A stretch of 44,444 nucleotides of DNA from Firmicutes bacterium CAG:341 (GTDB lineage: Bacteria; Bacillota; Clostridia; Oscillospirales; Acutalibacteraceae), in NCBI GenBank assembly GCA_000434995.1, contig FR895321.1:16583-61026 (forward strand), in the 5' to 3' direction. The notes under the pieces are model-generated. The model saw only the letters and a program-made list of their open reading frames with translations. It had not been told where the DNA came from and searched no databases. Below are positions 7,305-16,728 of this stretch, one piece after another. The translations under genes were made by a program, and so were the position numbers. Every line of letters begins with the position of its first letter. Position 1 is the first letter of the stretch.

Positions 7305-8150
7305 CTAATCCAATGCACATTGCTTTTCGAAATCAGCAACAAGTGCATCTTGAATATTTTTAAGCATCTCGGGGGCTTTACCGCCGACTGTGATACCATC
7401 AACCGTTTTAACCGGTATGCAAAATGATCCGGTTGAATGAATTACAACTTCATCTGCATTTTTAAGTTCATCAAGCGTATATTCGCGTTCCTCGGTTTTA
7501 TATCCGAGTTTTTTCGCAAAAGACAGCAAACGAATACGCGCAGTACCCGGCAACACTTCATCATTTAGCGGATGAGTAATAACCGTACCATCCTTAAAAA
7601 TAGAAACATTTGAATGTGCACATTCAGTGACAATATTTCCGCGGTGAAAAATAGCTTCTTTACAGCCTGCTTTTTTAGCTGAAGTTGCGGCAAGGCAAGA
7701 AGGAATTAAATTAAGAGTTTTAACATTGCAATAATGAAAGCGTTTATCTTCAAAAGTAATTACATCAATTGGCTTATAAGTATCGGATATATGCTCAGGT
7801 GTTAATGTAATCCAAAGGTTTGCTTTAATGTCATCTTCATAAACGTGCTCACGAAGCCCCGAGCCACGGGTAATCTGCATATAAACAAACTGATCACCGC
7901 TGTCAACTTTATTAACAAGGTTTTGGAGCAGATTTTCCAAAGACGCTCTATCAATCGGCATATTTATATCCAATAGTTTAGCACTGTTATAAAATCTATC
8001 AAGATGGGCAGGTAAATCAAAAATTTTATGATTATGAGCATAAGTTGCATCATAAACTCCATCGCCAAACCAACACACTCTGTCAAGCATAGGAATTTGC
8101 ATTTTTTCTATTTCGTCATAAGTACCGTTATAATATCCTAAGTTTTTCAA
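7305..8150 (-). CDS. Class IV PLP aminotransferase, D-amino acid transaminase-like
   Basis: 281 residues if translation starts at TTG 8150, which has GGAG 9 bases upstream; a longer frame begins at a TTG that is itself inside that ribosome binding site. LDRVCWFGDGVYDA near the N-terminus, the PLP lysine in NVKTLNLIPS (K144 by this start) and TECAHSNVSIFKDGTVITHP with LPGTAR are the class IV fold-type IV signature. Bacterial D-amino acid transaminase interconverts D-alanine and D-glutamate for peptidoglycan; branched-chain aminotransferase or aminodeoxychorismate lyase activity is possible in the same family. It is likely cotranscribed with the secreted Fn3 protein. Confidence 0.82.
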   Translation of the reverse strand: MKNLGYYNGTYDEIEKMQIPMLDRVCWFGDGVYDATYAHNHKIFDLPAHLDRFYNSAKLLDINMPIDRASLENLLQNLVNKVDSGDQFVYMQITRGSGLREHVYEDDIKANLWITLTPEHISDTYKPIDVITFEDKRFHYCNVKTLNLIPSCLAATSAKKAGCKEAIFHRGNIVTECAHSNVSIFKDGTVITHPLNDEVLPGTARIRLLSFAKKLGYKTEEREYTLDELKNADEVVIHSTGSFCIPVKTVDGITVGGKAPEMLKNIQDALVADFEKQCALD

Positions 8151-8180
8151 ACAAACCAACTCCAAAAATCTATATATTAT

Positions 8181-8209
8181 ATATTACTCTAAATAAAAAG
8201 AAAAATCAA
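8181..8209 (-). promoter_or_regulatory. Promoter of the aminotransferase gene
   Basis: TTGATT (8209-8204) and TAATAT (8186-8181) on the minus strand have a 17-base spacer. The start point would be near 8174, about 24 nt before the chosen TTG start. Confidence 0.55.
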
Positions 8210-8215
8210 TACAGA

Positions 8216-8249
8216 CAGAAAAAAAGGTTGCCGCCGAAGCGACAACCTC
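8216..8249 (-). terminator. Rho-independent terminator of the tuf operon
   Basis: On the minus strand AGGTTGTCGC, a TTCG tetraloop and GCGGCAACCT (8248-8225, one G-U pair) are followed by a run of seven T. This is a textbook terminator just past the tuf stop. Confidence 0.93.
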
Positions 8250-8272
8250 TAATTTAAAAAGTAAGGTATAGA

Positions 8273-9466
8273 TTACTCGTTGATAGCTGTAACAACGCCT
8301 GAACCTACTGTTCTACCACCTTCACGGATAGCAAAACGAAGACCTTCTTCGATAGCGATTGGAGTGATGAGTTCAACATTCATTACTACATTATCGCCAG
8401 GCATACACATCTCTGTACCTTCTGGAAGAGTGATAACACCTGTTACGTCAGTTGTTCTGAAATAGAACTGTGGACGATAGTTATTGAAGAAAGGAGTATG
8501 ACGGCCACCTTCGTCCTTTGAAAGAACATAAACCTGACCTGAGAACTTTGTGTGTGGGTGGATTGAACCAGGAGCGGCAAGAACTTCACCTCTCTCGATG
8601 TCAGATCTCTGAACACCACGAAGAAGACAACCGATGTTGTCACCAGCTTCAGCATAGTCAAGAATCTTTCTGAACATTTCGATACCAGTACATACTGTTG
8701 AACGGATTTCGTCACGAAGACCAACCATTTCAACTGTATCGTTAGTATTAAGCTTACCTCTTTCTACTCTACCGGTTGCAACTGTACCACGACCAGTGAT
8801 TGTGAATACGTCTTCAACAGGCATAAGGAAAGGAAGGTCTGACTTACGGTCAGGAGTTGGGATATAAGAGTCAACTGCATCCATGAGTTCCCTAATGCAG
8901 TCGCAAGCAGGGTCATCATTTGATGTAGCTTCGAGAGCCTTAAGAGCTGAACCCTTGATGATTGGGCACTCATCGTCGAATTCATATTCAGCAAGAGTTT
9001 CACGAACTTCCATTTCAACGAGTTCAAGGAGTTCTGGGTCATCAACTTGGTCAGTCTTATTAAGGAATACGATGATTGCTGGAACGCCTACCTGACGAGC
9101 AAGGAGAAGGTGTTCTTTAGTCTGAGCCATAGGACCATCAGTTGCAGCGATAACAAGGATAGCACCATCCATCTGAGCAGCACCTGTAATCATGTTCTTG
9201 ATATAGTCAGCATGGCCCGGGCAGTCAACGTGAGCATAGTGACGCTTGTCAGTTTCATACTCAACATGAGCTGTGTTAATTGTGATACCACGTTCTCTTT
9301 CTTCAGGAGCCTTATCGATATCTGCATAGTCTTCAAACTTTGCATAGCCCTTGTTTGCAAGATACTTTGTGATAGCAGCAGTAAGAGTAGTCTTACCATG
9401 GTCAACGTGACCGATTGTACCAATATTTACATGTGGCTTGGTACGATTAAAATGTTCTTTTGCCAT
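8273..9466 (-). CDS. tuf: Elongation factor Tu
   Basis: 397 residues. EF-Tu delivers aminoacyl-tRNA to the ribosome as a GTP complex. The P-loop is GHVDHGKTT (19-27), followed by the DCPGH switch II segment and NKTD guanine-recognition motif. Domains 2 and 3 are complete, ending in the RTVGSGVVTAI tail typical of the family. A GGAGG lies 9 bases before the ATG. It has its own promoter in the 103-base gap after fusA and a strong terminator behind it. Confidence 0.99.
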   Translation of the reverse strand: MAKEHFNRTKPHVNIGTIGHVDHGKTTLTAAITKYLANKGYAKFEDYADIDKAPEERERGITINTAHVEYETDKRHYAHVDCPGHADYIKNMITGAAQMDGAILVIAATDGPMAQTKEHLLLARQVGVPAIIVFLNKTDQVDDPELLELVEMEVRETLAEYEFDDECPIIKGSALKALEATSNDDPACDCIRELMDAVDSYIPTPDRKSDLPFLMPVEDVFTITGRGTVATGRVERGKLNTNDTVEMVGLRDEIRSTVCTGIEMFRKILDYAEAGDNIGCLLRGVQRSDIERGEVLAAPGSIHPHTKFSGQVYVLSKDEGGRHTPFFNNYRPQFYFRTTDVTGVITLPEGTEMCMPGDNVVMNVELITPIAIEEGLRFAIREGGRTVGSGVVTAINE

Positions 9467-9512
9467 TGGAATTTTCCTCCTTAAAATTTACAATAGAAAA
9501 ATTGTCAAAGAT

Positions 9513-9541
9513 ATTCTATCAAATAAAAATAGAAATATCAA
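9513..9541 (-). promoter_or_regulatory. Promoter of tuf
   Basis: TTGATA (9541-9536) and TAGAAT (9518-9513) on the minus strand are separated by 17 bases. It lies between fusA and tuf and would give tuf expression beyond read-through of the str operon. Confidence 0.6.
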
Positions 9542-9569
9542 GAGTTTTTTATAAATTATAAGCAACTAA

Positions 9570-11678
9570 TTAGTCTTTTTTAGCTCTTTCGCTAATGATA
9601 GACTCACTAATTGACTTAGGAACAGGTTCATAACCGTCCGGTTCCATTGTGTATTGGCCACGGCCCTGAGTTTTTGAACGAAGGTCGTTAACATAACCAA
9701 ACATTTCTGAAAGCGGAACTCTTGCGTTAATCTGCTTAGCACCTGCTCTGTCTTCCATACCTCTGATTAAACCACGACGAGAGTTAAGGTCACCGATTAC
9801 ATCGCCCATATATTCTTCAGGTACGATTACTGTAACCTTCATCATAGGTTCAAGGATGATTGGATTAGCTTTCTTTGCAGCATCCTTAAATGCCATAGAA
9901 CCGGCAATCTTAAATGCCATTTCAGATGAGTCAACTTCGTGATAAGAACCATCATAAAGTTCAACACGAACATCAACTACATTATAACCGGCAAGGATAC
10001 CGCTCTTCATAGCGCCCTGGATACCGGCGTCAACAGCAGGGATATATTCCTTAGGAATAGCACCGCCGACAATTTGGTTAACGAATTCGTAACCCTTGCC
10101 GATGCCGTTTTCATCAAGGTTAGGCATAATACGAATCTTAACATGACCGTACTGACCTGAACCACCTGACTGTCTCTTATACTTAAGGTCAGAAGAACTT
10201 TCGCTCTGGATGGTTTCTTTATAAGCAACCTGCGGAGCACCTACATTAGCTTCAACCTTAAACTCACGAAGAAGACGGTCAACAATAATCTCAAGGTGAA
10301 GTTCACCCATACCAGCGATAATAGTTTGTCCTGTTTCTTCATCAGTATATGCTTTAAATGTTGGGTCTTCTTCTGCAAGCTTTGCAAGAGCAATACCCAT
10401 CTTTTCCTGACCTGCTTTAGTCTTTGGCTCAATAGCTACACGGATAACAGGGTCAGGGAAATTCATTGATTCAAGTACGATAGGATTGTTTTCATCACAA
10501 AGAGTATCACCGGTTGTTGTGTTCTTTAAACCAACAGCAGCAGCAATATCACCTGAATATGCAACAGGAATATCTTCTCTGTGGTTAGCGTGCATAAGAA
10601 GGATTCTGCCCATTCTTTCCTTTTGGTCCTTAACAGAGTTAAGGCAAGGAGTACCGGCAGCAATCTTACCTGAATATACACGGAAGAAACAAATCTTACC
10701 AACAAATGGGTCAGTAGCAATCTTGAATGCAAGAGCTGAGAACGGTTCATCATCTGAAGAATGACGGAACTCTTCTTCCTCTGTATCAGGATTTACACCC
10801 TTGATTGACTCTACATCGGTAGGAGCCGGCATATAGTCAACAATTGCATCAAGGAGTGGCTGAACACCCATATTACGATATGCAGTACCGCAGCATACAG
10901 GAACCATTGAGTTAGCAATGGTAGATTTACGAATAACTTTCTTGATTTCATCAACTGTAATAGCATCTTCGCCCTCTTCGAAATATTTTTCCATGAGGTC
11001 TTCATCCATTTCAGCTACATGTTCAACAAGTTCAGTTCTGTATTTAGCAGCAAGTTCCTTCATATCATCAGGAATTTCTCTAATTTCAAATTTCATACCT
11101 TTTTCTTTATCAGGATCGATATAGATAACGGCATGGTTTTCTACAAGGTCAATAATACCTTCGAAAGTATCCTCACTTCCGATTGGAAGCTGGATAGGAA
11201 GAGCATTACATTTGAAACGGTCTTTAACCATATCAAGTGCCCTGTAAAAGTCAGCACCCATAATATCCATTTTATTAACGAATATCATACGAGGTACTTT
11301 ATATTCATCAGCCTGACGCCAAACGGTTTCAGACTGCGGTTCAACACCGCCCTTTGCACAAAGAACAGTAACTGAACCGTCAAGTACACGAAGTGAACGC
11401 TGAACTTCTACTGTGAAGTCAACGTGACCCGGTGTATCAATAATATTGATTCTATGCTTTTTCCAGAAACAAGTAGTTGCAGCAGATGTGATAGTAATAC
11501 CACGCTCCTGCTCCTGCTCCATCCAGTCCATTGTTGCAGCACCTTCGTGTGTTTCACCAATCTTATGGTTTACACCTGTATAATACAGAATACGCTCGGT
11601 GGTTGTAGTTTTACCTGCATCAATATGAGCCATAATGCCAATATTTCTTGTCATCTCAAGAGATACTTGTCTTGACAT
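9570..11678 (-). CDS. fusA: Elongation factor G
   Basis: 702 residues, full length. EF-G drives translocation of tRNA and mRNA and helps ribosome recycling. The P-loop is AHIDAGKTT (17-25), then the DTPGHVDFT and NKMD motifs; domains III to V end with YVNDLRSKTQGRGQYTMEP, the usual EF-G signature. The ATG has AGGAGGG upstream. It follows rpsG by 12 bases in the conserved str order. Confidence 0.99.
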   Translation of the reverse strand: MSRQVSLEMTRNIGIMAHIDAGKTTTTERILYYTGVNHKIGETHEGAATMDWMEQEQERGITITSAATTCFWKKHRINIIDTPGHVDFTVEVQRSLRVLDGSVTVLCAKGGVEPQSETVWRQADEYKVPRMIFVNKMDIMGADFYRALDMVKDRFKCNALPIQLPIGSEDTFEGIIDLVENHAVIYIDPDKEKGMKFEIREIPDDMKELAAKYRTELVEHVAEMDEDLMEKYFEEGEDAITVDEIKKVIRKSTIANSMVPVCCGTAYRNMGVQPLLDAIVDYMPAPTDVESIKGVNPDTEEEEFRHSSDDEPFSALAFKIATDPFVGKICFFRVYSGKIAAGTPCLNSVKDQKERMGRILLMHANHREDIPVAYSGDIAAAVGLKNTTTGDTLCDENNPIVLESMNFPDPVIRVAIEPKTKAGQEKMGIALAKLAEEDPTFKAYTDEETGQTIIAGMGELHLEIIVDRLLREFKVEANVGAPQVAYKETIQSESSSDLKYKRQSGGSGQYGHVKIRIMPNLDENGIGKGYEFVNQIVGGAIPKEYIPAVDAGIQGAMKSGILAGYNVVDVRVELYDGSYHEVDSSEMAFKIAGSMAFKDAAKKANPIILEPMMKVTVIVPEEYMGDVIGDLNSRRGLIRGMEDRAGAKQINARVPLSEMFGYVNDLRSKTQGRGQYTMEPDGYEPVPKSISESIISERAKKD

Positions 11679-11690
11679 AATACCCTCCTA

Positions 11691-12161
11691 TCAATATCTG
11701 AAATGAGCAAATGCTTTGTTTGCTTCTGCCATCTTGTGTGTATCGTCGCACTTCTTAACTGCTCCGCCTGTCTTATTGACAGCGTCCATAATTTCAGCAG
11801 CAAGACGCTCTCTCATAGTTCTCTCTGAACGCTGACGAGCGTAAAGAGTAATCCAACGAAGACCTAAAGTCTGTCTTCTTTCAGGACGAACCTCGAGAGG
11901 TACCTGGTAAGTTGCACCACCTACACGGCGTGCCTTTACCTCGAGTACAGGCATTACATTTTCCATTGCAGCTTCAAAAGTTTCTAATGGTTCGTTGCCT
12001 GTTTTTTCCTTAATGATGTCGAATGCGTCGTAAACAATCTTCTGAGCGACGCCCTTCTTTCCATCAAGCATGATGCTGTTGATAAGTCTGGTTACAAGCT
12101 TTGAATTGTAAAGCGGATCAGGTAATACATCACGCTTAGCGATTTGGCCTCTTCTTGGCAT
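11691..12161 (-). CDS. rpsG: Small-subunit ribosomal protein S7
   Basis: 156 residues, standard length for uS7, the primary binder of the 3' major domain of 16S rRNA. MPRRG, the RLINSIMLDGKKGVAQ segment and VGGATYQVPLEVRPERR are family hallmarks. AAGGAGGG precedes the ATG. The 126-base gap between rpsL and rpsG holds no gene; it can form a short CGG/CCG hairpin near 12200-12225 upstream of the start, in the place where S7 autoregulates the str operon in E. coli, but I cannot show that it does so here. Confidence 0.99.
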   Translation of the reverse strand: MPRRGQIAKRDVLPDPLYNSKLVTRLINSIMLDGKKGVAQKIVYDAFDIIKEKTGNEPLETFEAAMENVMPVLEVKARRVGGATYQVPLEVRPERRQTLGLRWITLYARQRSERTMRERLAAEIMDAVNKTGGAVKKCDDTHKMAEANKAFAHFRY

Positions 12162-12287
12162 CTTCGCTTCCCTCCTTCATAATTTTTAATGAGTTCATAG
12201 GTACTCGGTTTTTCCGTGGAGTCAACAAAAGGTCATATACGCTTTATATATAGGTATATAAACTATTGTTATCCATTAAAATAAGGC

Positions 12288-12710
12288 TTATTTCTTAGCA
12301 GCCTTTGGCTTCTTTGCACCGTACTTAGAACGGCTCTGCATTCTGCCATTAACACCCTGTGTATCAAGTGTACCGCGGATGATGTGGTAACGCACACCAG
12401 GAAGGTCCTTAACACGACCGCCACGAATCATAACAACAGAGTGTTCCTGAAGGTTATGACCAACGCCCGGAATGTAAGCAGATACTTCAATTCCGTTTGT
12501 AAGACGAACTCTGGCAATCTTACGAAGAGCTGAGTTAGGCTTCTTAGGTGTAGCTGTCTTAACAGCAGTACAAACGCCACGCTTTTGAGGTGAGTTGTTA
12601 TCTGTAACAACATTTTTCTTAGTGTTTAAGCCCTTTAAAAGTGCAGGTGTCTTTGACTTCTTTTCGATAGTCTTACGACCTGTTCTTACGAGCTGATTAA
12701 AGGTAGGCAA
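12288..12710 (-). CDS. rpsL: Small-subunit ribosomal protein S12, TTG start
   Basis: 140 residues from TTG 12710. This start restores the normal N-terminus PTFNQLVR and puts AAAGGAG 8 bases upstream; a longer frame from 12728 would translate the ribosome binding site itself. uS12 sits in the decoding centre. The TPKKPNSALRK and VKDLPGVRYH loops are intact with the lysines whose change gives streptomycin resistance, so this is a susceptible-type sequence. The tail QSRSKYGAKKPK is typical. It is the first gene after the strong promoter at the rpoC end and carries a structured leader of about 180 nt. Confidence 0.98.
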   Translation of the reverse strand: MPTFNQLVRTGRKTIEKKSKTPALLKGLNTKKNVVTDNNSPQKRGVCTAVKTATPKKPNSALRKIARVRLTNGIEVSAYIPGVGHNLQEHSVVMIRGGRVKDLPGVRYHIIRGTLDTQGVNGRMQSRSKYGAKKPKAAKK

Positions 12711-12892
12711 TAGTTTATCTCCTTTCAAGTATTATTTATACGCAATGTGCGTATAAGTCATATGCCGAAAAATCAGCATATCAATTAAACGCACATCTCG
12801 GGGCAAGCACAAGGCTCGCCCCTAAATGTTGTATTATTCACTAAAATTCAAGGATAAAGTTTGTAATATTTGCACAAACACCTATCACACGA
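12711..12892 (-). promoter_or_regulatory. Structured leader of rpsL with mutually exclusive hairpins
   Basis: Read on the minus strand from the predicted start near 12892, three hairpins appear: 12822-12800 (9-base stem with one G-U, loop of 5), 12781-12760 (9-base stem with one G-U, loop of 4) and 12755-12737 (7-base stem TATACGC/GCGTATA, loop of 5) just upstream of the ribosome binding site. An 8-base pairing ATGTGCGT (12796-12789) with ACGCACAT (12752-12745) encloses the second hairpin and shares bases 12749-12752 with the third, so the two folds exclude each other. There is no T run, so control, if any, would more likely act on translation or stability. Confidence 0.55.
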
Positions 12893-12898
12893 TTTAGC

Positions 12899-12928
12899 AT
12901 TATACCACTACTGCATAGTGTTTGTCAA
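12899..12928 (-). promoter_or_regulatory. Strong promoter for rpsL-rpsG-fusA straddling the rpoC stop
   Basis: Perfect TTGACA (12928-12923) and perfect TATAAT (12904-12899) on the minus strand with an 18-base spacer. The -35 box is inside the last rpoC codons and the TAG stop (12910-12908) is in the spacer. Confidence 0.75.
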
Positions 12929-15900
12929 GAGTTCTTGCAATTGTTCAAGATTTAAAATTTCATCGCTGTTTTCTGCTGAAAAATAACTTGGAACAACATC
13001 AACCTTGCGGAATACATCCATACCGGTACCTGCCGGAACAAGTTTACCGATAATAACATTTTCCTTAAGACCGATAAGCGGGTCACTCTTACCTTTGATA
13101 GCAGCATCGGTAAGAACTCTTGTTGTTTCCTGGAATGATGCAGCCGAAAGGAATGAATCTGTTGCAAGAGAAGCTTTTGTAATACCCATAAGAATAGGAA
13201 TATAAGTTGCCTTCTTAAGATTTTCTTCACCGGCTTTAATTCTTGCTTCAATTTTATCATTTGCTTCATCAACTGCTGAAACATCAACCATTGTACCTGC
13301 AACAAGATCAGTATCGCCTGATTCATCAACAGTGCATTTCTTAAGCATTTGACGAACAATAACTTCGATATGCTTATCGTTAATATCAACACCCTGTGTA
13401 CGATATGCAAACTGAACTTCTTTAATAAGGTAATTATAAACAGCTTCTTCACCAAGGATAGCAAGAACATCATGCGGATTTACAGCACCGAGTGTAAGTT
13501 CTGTACCTTTTTCAATATGTGCACCCTCTACGATATTTTCGCAAAGTCTTGCACCGTAAGGAATAAGATATTTCTTTTCTTCTGCTGTATCCTTATTATA
13601 AACAATTACATGGCGACTCTTCTTGATTTCTTCAAATCGAACATCACCTTCGATTTCAGAAAGAATAGCAAGTTGCTTTGGCTTTCTTGCTTCAAAAAGT
13701 TCTTCTACACGAGGAAGACCCTGTGTAATATCTGCACCGCCGGCAACACCACCGGTATGGAATGTTCTCATTGTAAGCTGTGTACCAGGTTCACCGATTG
13801 ACTGTGCTGCGATAATACCAACAGCCTCACCAACCTGAACCGGCTCATTAAATGCAAGGTTTGCACCATAGCACTTGCGGCAAACACCGTGGCGTGATTT
13901 ACAAGTGATAAGTGAACGAATTTTAACTGATTCAATACCTGCGTCAGCAATACGCTTAGCATCATCAGCAGTCATCATTCTGTCAGCTTCCATAAGAACT
14001 TCTCCGGTCTTAGGGTCAACAACAGGTTCAACTACAAATCTGCCTGTAAGTCTTTCTTCAAGTGTTTCAAGTACACGGTTACCGTCCATAATTTTGCTTA
14101 CAACAATACCGTCGTTGCATCCGCAATCATCATCACGAATAATAACATCCTGTGATACATCAACAAGACGCCTTGTAAGGTAACCTGAGTCTGCAGTACG
14201 AAGCGCTGTATCGGCAAGACCTTTACGAGCACCACGAGAAGAAATGAAGTATTCAAGAATATTAAGACCTTCACGGTAGTTAGCACGAATAGGAACTTCA
14301 ATTGTTTTACCGGCTGTATTAGCAATAAGACCTCTCATACCGGCAAGCTGACGAAGCTGTGAAGTACTACCACGCGCACCGGAGTCTACCATCATATGAA
14401 TTGGGTTATGGGCACCGTCGAAGTTACTTGTAAGCTCGTTAGACACTTTGTTTGTACAATCTTCCCAAGCTTTAATTACTGCTGAAGAACGCTCTTCATT
14501 AGTAATAAGACCATAGTTATAGTTATATGTGATTTCATCAACGCGTTTTTCTGCTTCGGCAAGATATTCTTTCTTCTTTTCAGGAATAAGAGCATCACAA
14601 ACAGCAACGGTTGTACCGGAAACTGTTGAATACTTATAGCCCTGTGCTTTAATAGAATCAAGAACACGAGAAGCGATTGAAACACCGTGAACATTGATAC
14701 ATCTTTCAGCAATTTGGCCAAGCTGTTTCTTTTTAACTACAAATGAAACTTCAAGGTCAAATTCATGAGCCGGGTCAGTTCTGTCAACAAAACCGAGGTC
14801 CTGCGGAATTGGGTTATTAAAGATGATTCTACCGATTGTTGTAATAATAATAGCTGTCTTGCTTTCACCGTTAACTTCACGAGTTACACGAATTTTAGCA
14901 GGTGAATGCATACCGAGTGAACCCTCTTGATATGCCATCATAGCTTCATCTTTATCCCTATAAAGTTTGTATGAACGGTAGTAGCCATATTTTTGTGCAA
15001 GTTCTTCTTCAGAAATTTCGCAGAGAATTGCAGGGTTAGTAACATAATCACGAGGATCATCATAATCCTTATTTATATCAGCTTTAACATCCTTAAAGCT
15101 TACTTCCTGAGTTCTTGCTTCGTCCTTAAAGAACTTTGGCTGGCCAGGTTCACCCTCTTTAATCATTGTAAGATAGTATGAACCGATAACCATATCCTGA
15201 GTAGGAACAGTAACAGGCTTACCGTCTGAAGGTTTAAGAAGGTTATTAGCTGCAAGCATTAACATTCTTGCTTCAGCCTGTGCTTCGGCAGAAAGAGGAA
15301 CATGCACAGCCATTTGGTCACCGTCGAAGTCAGCGTTAAATGCAGTACAAGCAAGCGGGTGAAGCTTAATTGCTCTACCCTCTACAAGAACAGGCTCAAA
15401 CGCCTGAATACCGAGTCTGTGAAGAGTCGGGGCACGGTTTAACATAACCGGGTGGTCCTTAATTACAACTTCAAGGCTATCCCAAACAGCAGGATTATTG
15501 GCTCTTTCAACCATCTTTCTTGCTGATTTAATATTAGAAGCAACACCTGTTTCAACAAGACGCTTCATAACAAACGGTTTGAAAAGTTCGATTGCCATTT
15601 CCTTAGGAAGACCGCACTGGTGCATCTTAAGTTCAGGGCCTACAACGATAACGGAACGGCCTGAATAGTCAACACGCTTACCGAGAAGGTTTTGACGGAA
15701 ACGACCTTGCTTACCTTTAAGCATATCTGAAAGAGATTTAAGAGGTCTGTTATTAGGGCCTGTTACAGGACGACCACGGCGACCGTTATCAATAAGTGCA
15801 TCAACCGATTCCTGAAGCATTCTCTTTTCATTTCTTACAATGATTTCAGGAGCGCCAAGCTCAAGAAGTCTTTTAAGACGATTGTTACGGTTAATAACTC

Positions 15901-16681
15901 TTCTGTAAAGGTCATTAAGGTCAGATGTGGCAAATCTACCGCCGTCAAGCTGAACCATTGGGCGAATATCAGGCGGAATTACAGGAATGGCATCAAGAAT
16001 CATCCATTCAAGCTTATTTCCGCTGTGATAGAAAGCATCAACCACATCAAGTCTTTTAAGAAGTCTTACTCTCTTCTGACCTGTTGCACCATCAAGTTCT
16101 GCTGTGAGTTCATCACGAAGCTGAGCAACATCAATACCCTGAAGAAGCTCTTTAATTGCTTCGGCACCCATACCTGCTTTGAAATCGTCTTCGTATCTTT
16201 CTCTCATTTCCGCATATTCTTTTTCATTAAGAATCTGCATCTTTTCAAGTGGTGTATCACCGGGATCGGTAACAATATAAAGTGCAAAATAAAGCACTTT
16301 TTCAAGGTATCTCGGGCTAATGTCGAGTACAAGACCGAGTCTGCTCGGAATACCCTTAAAATACCAAATATGTGAAACGGGAGCTGCAAGTTCGATATGA
16401 CCCATACGCTCGCGTCTAACCTTTGAGCGTGTGATTTCAACACCACAACGCTCGCAGACTTTTCCTTTATAGCGAACTCTTTTATATTTGCCGCAATGAC
16501 ATTCCCAGTCTTTCATAGGTCCGAAAATTCTTTCGCAGAAAAGACCGTCGCGTTCAGGTTTAAGAGTTCTGTAATTTATTGTTTCAGGCTTTGTAACTTC
16601 GCCGTAAGACCATTCACGAATCTGCTCCGGTGAAGCAAGGCCGATTTTTATTGAACTGAATTCGTTTTCATAATTATCCAT
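12908..16681 (-). CDS. rpoC: DNA-directed RNA polymerase subunit beta'
   Basis: 1257 residues. The catalytic magnesium loop NADFDGDQMAVH is present. The N-terminal zinc site starts at CHCGKYKRVRYKGKVCERC. The second cysteine cluster (DDCGCNDG, CKSRHGVCRKCYG) and the bridge-helix/trigger-loop region with GEAVGIIAAQSIGEPGTQLTMRTFH are intact. Length is normal for Firmicutes, without the large insertions of proteobacteria. An AAAGGAG lies before the ATG. It follows rpoB by 47 bases. Confidence 0.99.
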   Translation of the reverse strand: MDNYENEFSSIKIGLASPEQIREWSYGEVTKPETINYRTLKPERDGLFCERIFGPMKDWECHCGKYKRVRYKGKVCERCGVEITRSKVRRERMGHIELAAPVSHIWYFKGIPSRLGLVLDISPRYLEKVLYFALYIVTDPGDTPLEKMQILNEKEYAEMRERYEDDFKAGMGAEAIKELLQGIDVAQLRDELTAELDGATGQKRVRLLKRLDVVDAFYHSGNKLEWMILDAIPVIPPDIRPMVQLDGGRFATSDLNDLYRRVINRNNRLKRLLELGAPEIIVRNEKRMLQESVDALIDNGRRGRPVTGPNNRPLKSLSDMLKGKQGRFRQNLLGKRVDYSGRSVIVVGPELKMHQCGLPKEMAIELFKPFVMKRLVETGVASNIKSARKMVERANNPAVWDSLEVVIKDHPVMLNRAPTLHRLGIQAFEPVLVEGRAIKLHPLACTAFNADFDGDQMAVHVPLSAEAQAEARMLMLAANNLLKPSDGKPVTVPTQDMVIGSYYLTMIKEGEPGQPKFFKDEARTQEVSFKDVKADINKDYDDPRDYVTNPAILCEISEEELAQKYGYYRSYKLYRDKDEAMMAYQEGSLGMHSPAKIRVTREVNGESKTAIIITTIGRIIFNNPIPQDLGFVDRTDPAHEFDLEVSFVVKKKQLGQIAERCINVHGVSIASRVLDSIKAQGYKYSTVSGTTVAVCDALIPEKKKEYLAEAEKRVDEITYNYNYGLITNEERSSAVIKAWEDCTNKVSNELTSNFDGAHNPIHMMVDSGARGSTSQLRQLAGMRGLIANTAGKTIEVPIRANYREGLNILEYFISSRGARKGLADTALRTADSGYLTRRLVDVSQDVIIRDDDCGCNDGIVVSKIMDGNRVLETLEERLTGRFVVEPVVDPKTGEVLMEADRMMTADDAKRIADAGIESVKIRSLITCKSRHGVCRKCYGANLAFNEPVQVGEAVGIIAAQSIGEPGTQLTMRTFHTGGVAGGADITQGLPRVEELFEARKPKQLAILSEIEGDVRFEEIKKSRHVIVYNKDTAEEKKYLIPYGARLCENIVEGAHIEKGTELTLGAVNPHDVLAILGEEAVYNYLIKEVQFAYRTQGVDINDKHIEVIVRQMLKKCTVDESGDTDLVAGTMVDVSAVDEANDKIEARIKAGEENLKKATYIPILMGITKASLATDSFLSAASFQETTRVLTDAAIKGKSDPLIGLKENVIIGKLVPAGTGMDVFRKVDVVPSYFSAENSDEILNLEQLQELLTNTMQ

Positions 16682-16728
16682 ATGGAAGCACTCCTTTGTA
16701 TTAGTTAGTTGTGGAAGTCTTATCAGAA

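Noticed and set aside
8443..9484. Long open frames antisense to and overlapping tuf, fusA, rpoB and rpoC
   Set aside because: They are shadows of highly biased coding sequence, lack ribosome binding sites and resemble no protein.
12711..12728. Six-residue extension of rpsL before PTFNQLVR
   Set aside because: These codons include the AAAGGAG ribosome binding site and no known S12 has such an extension.
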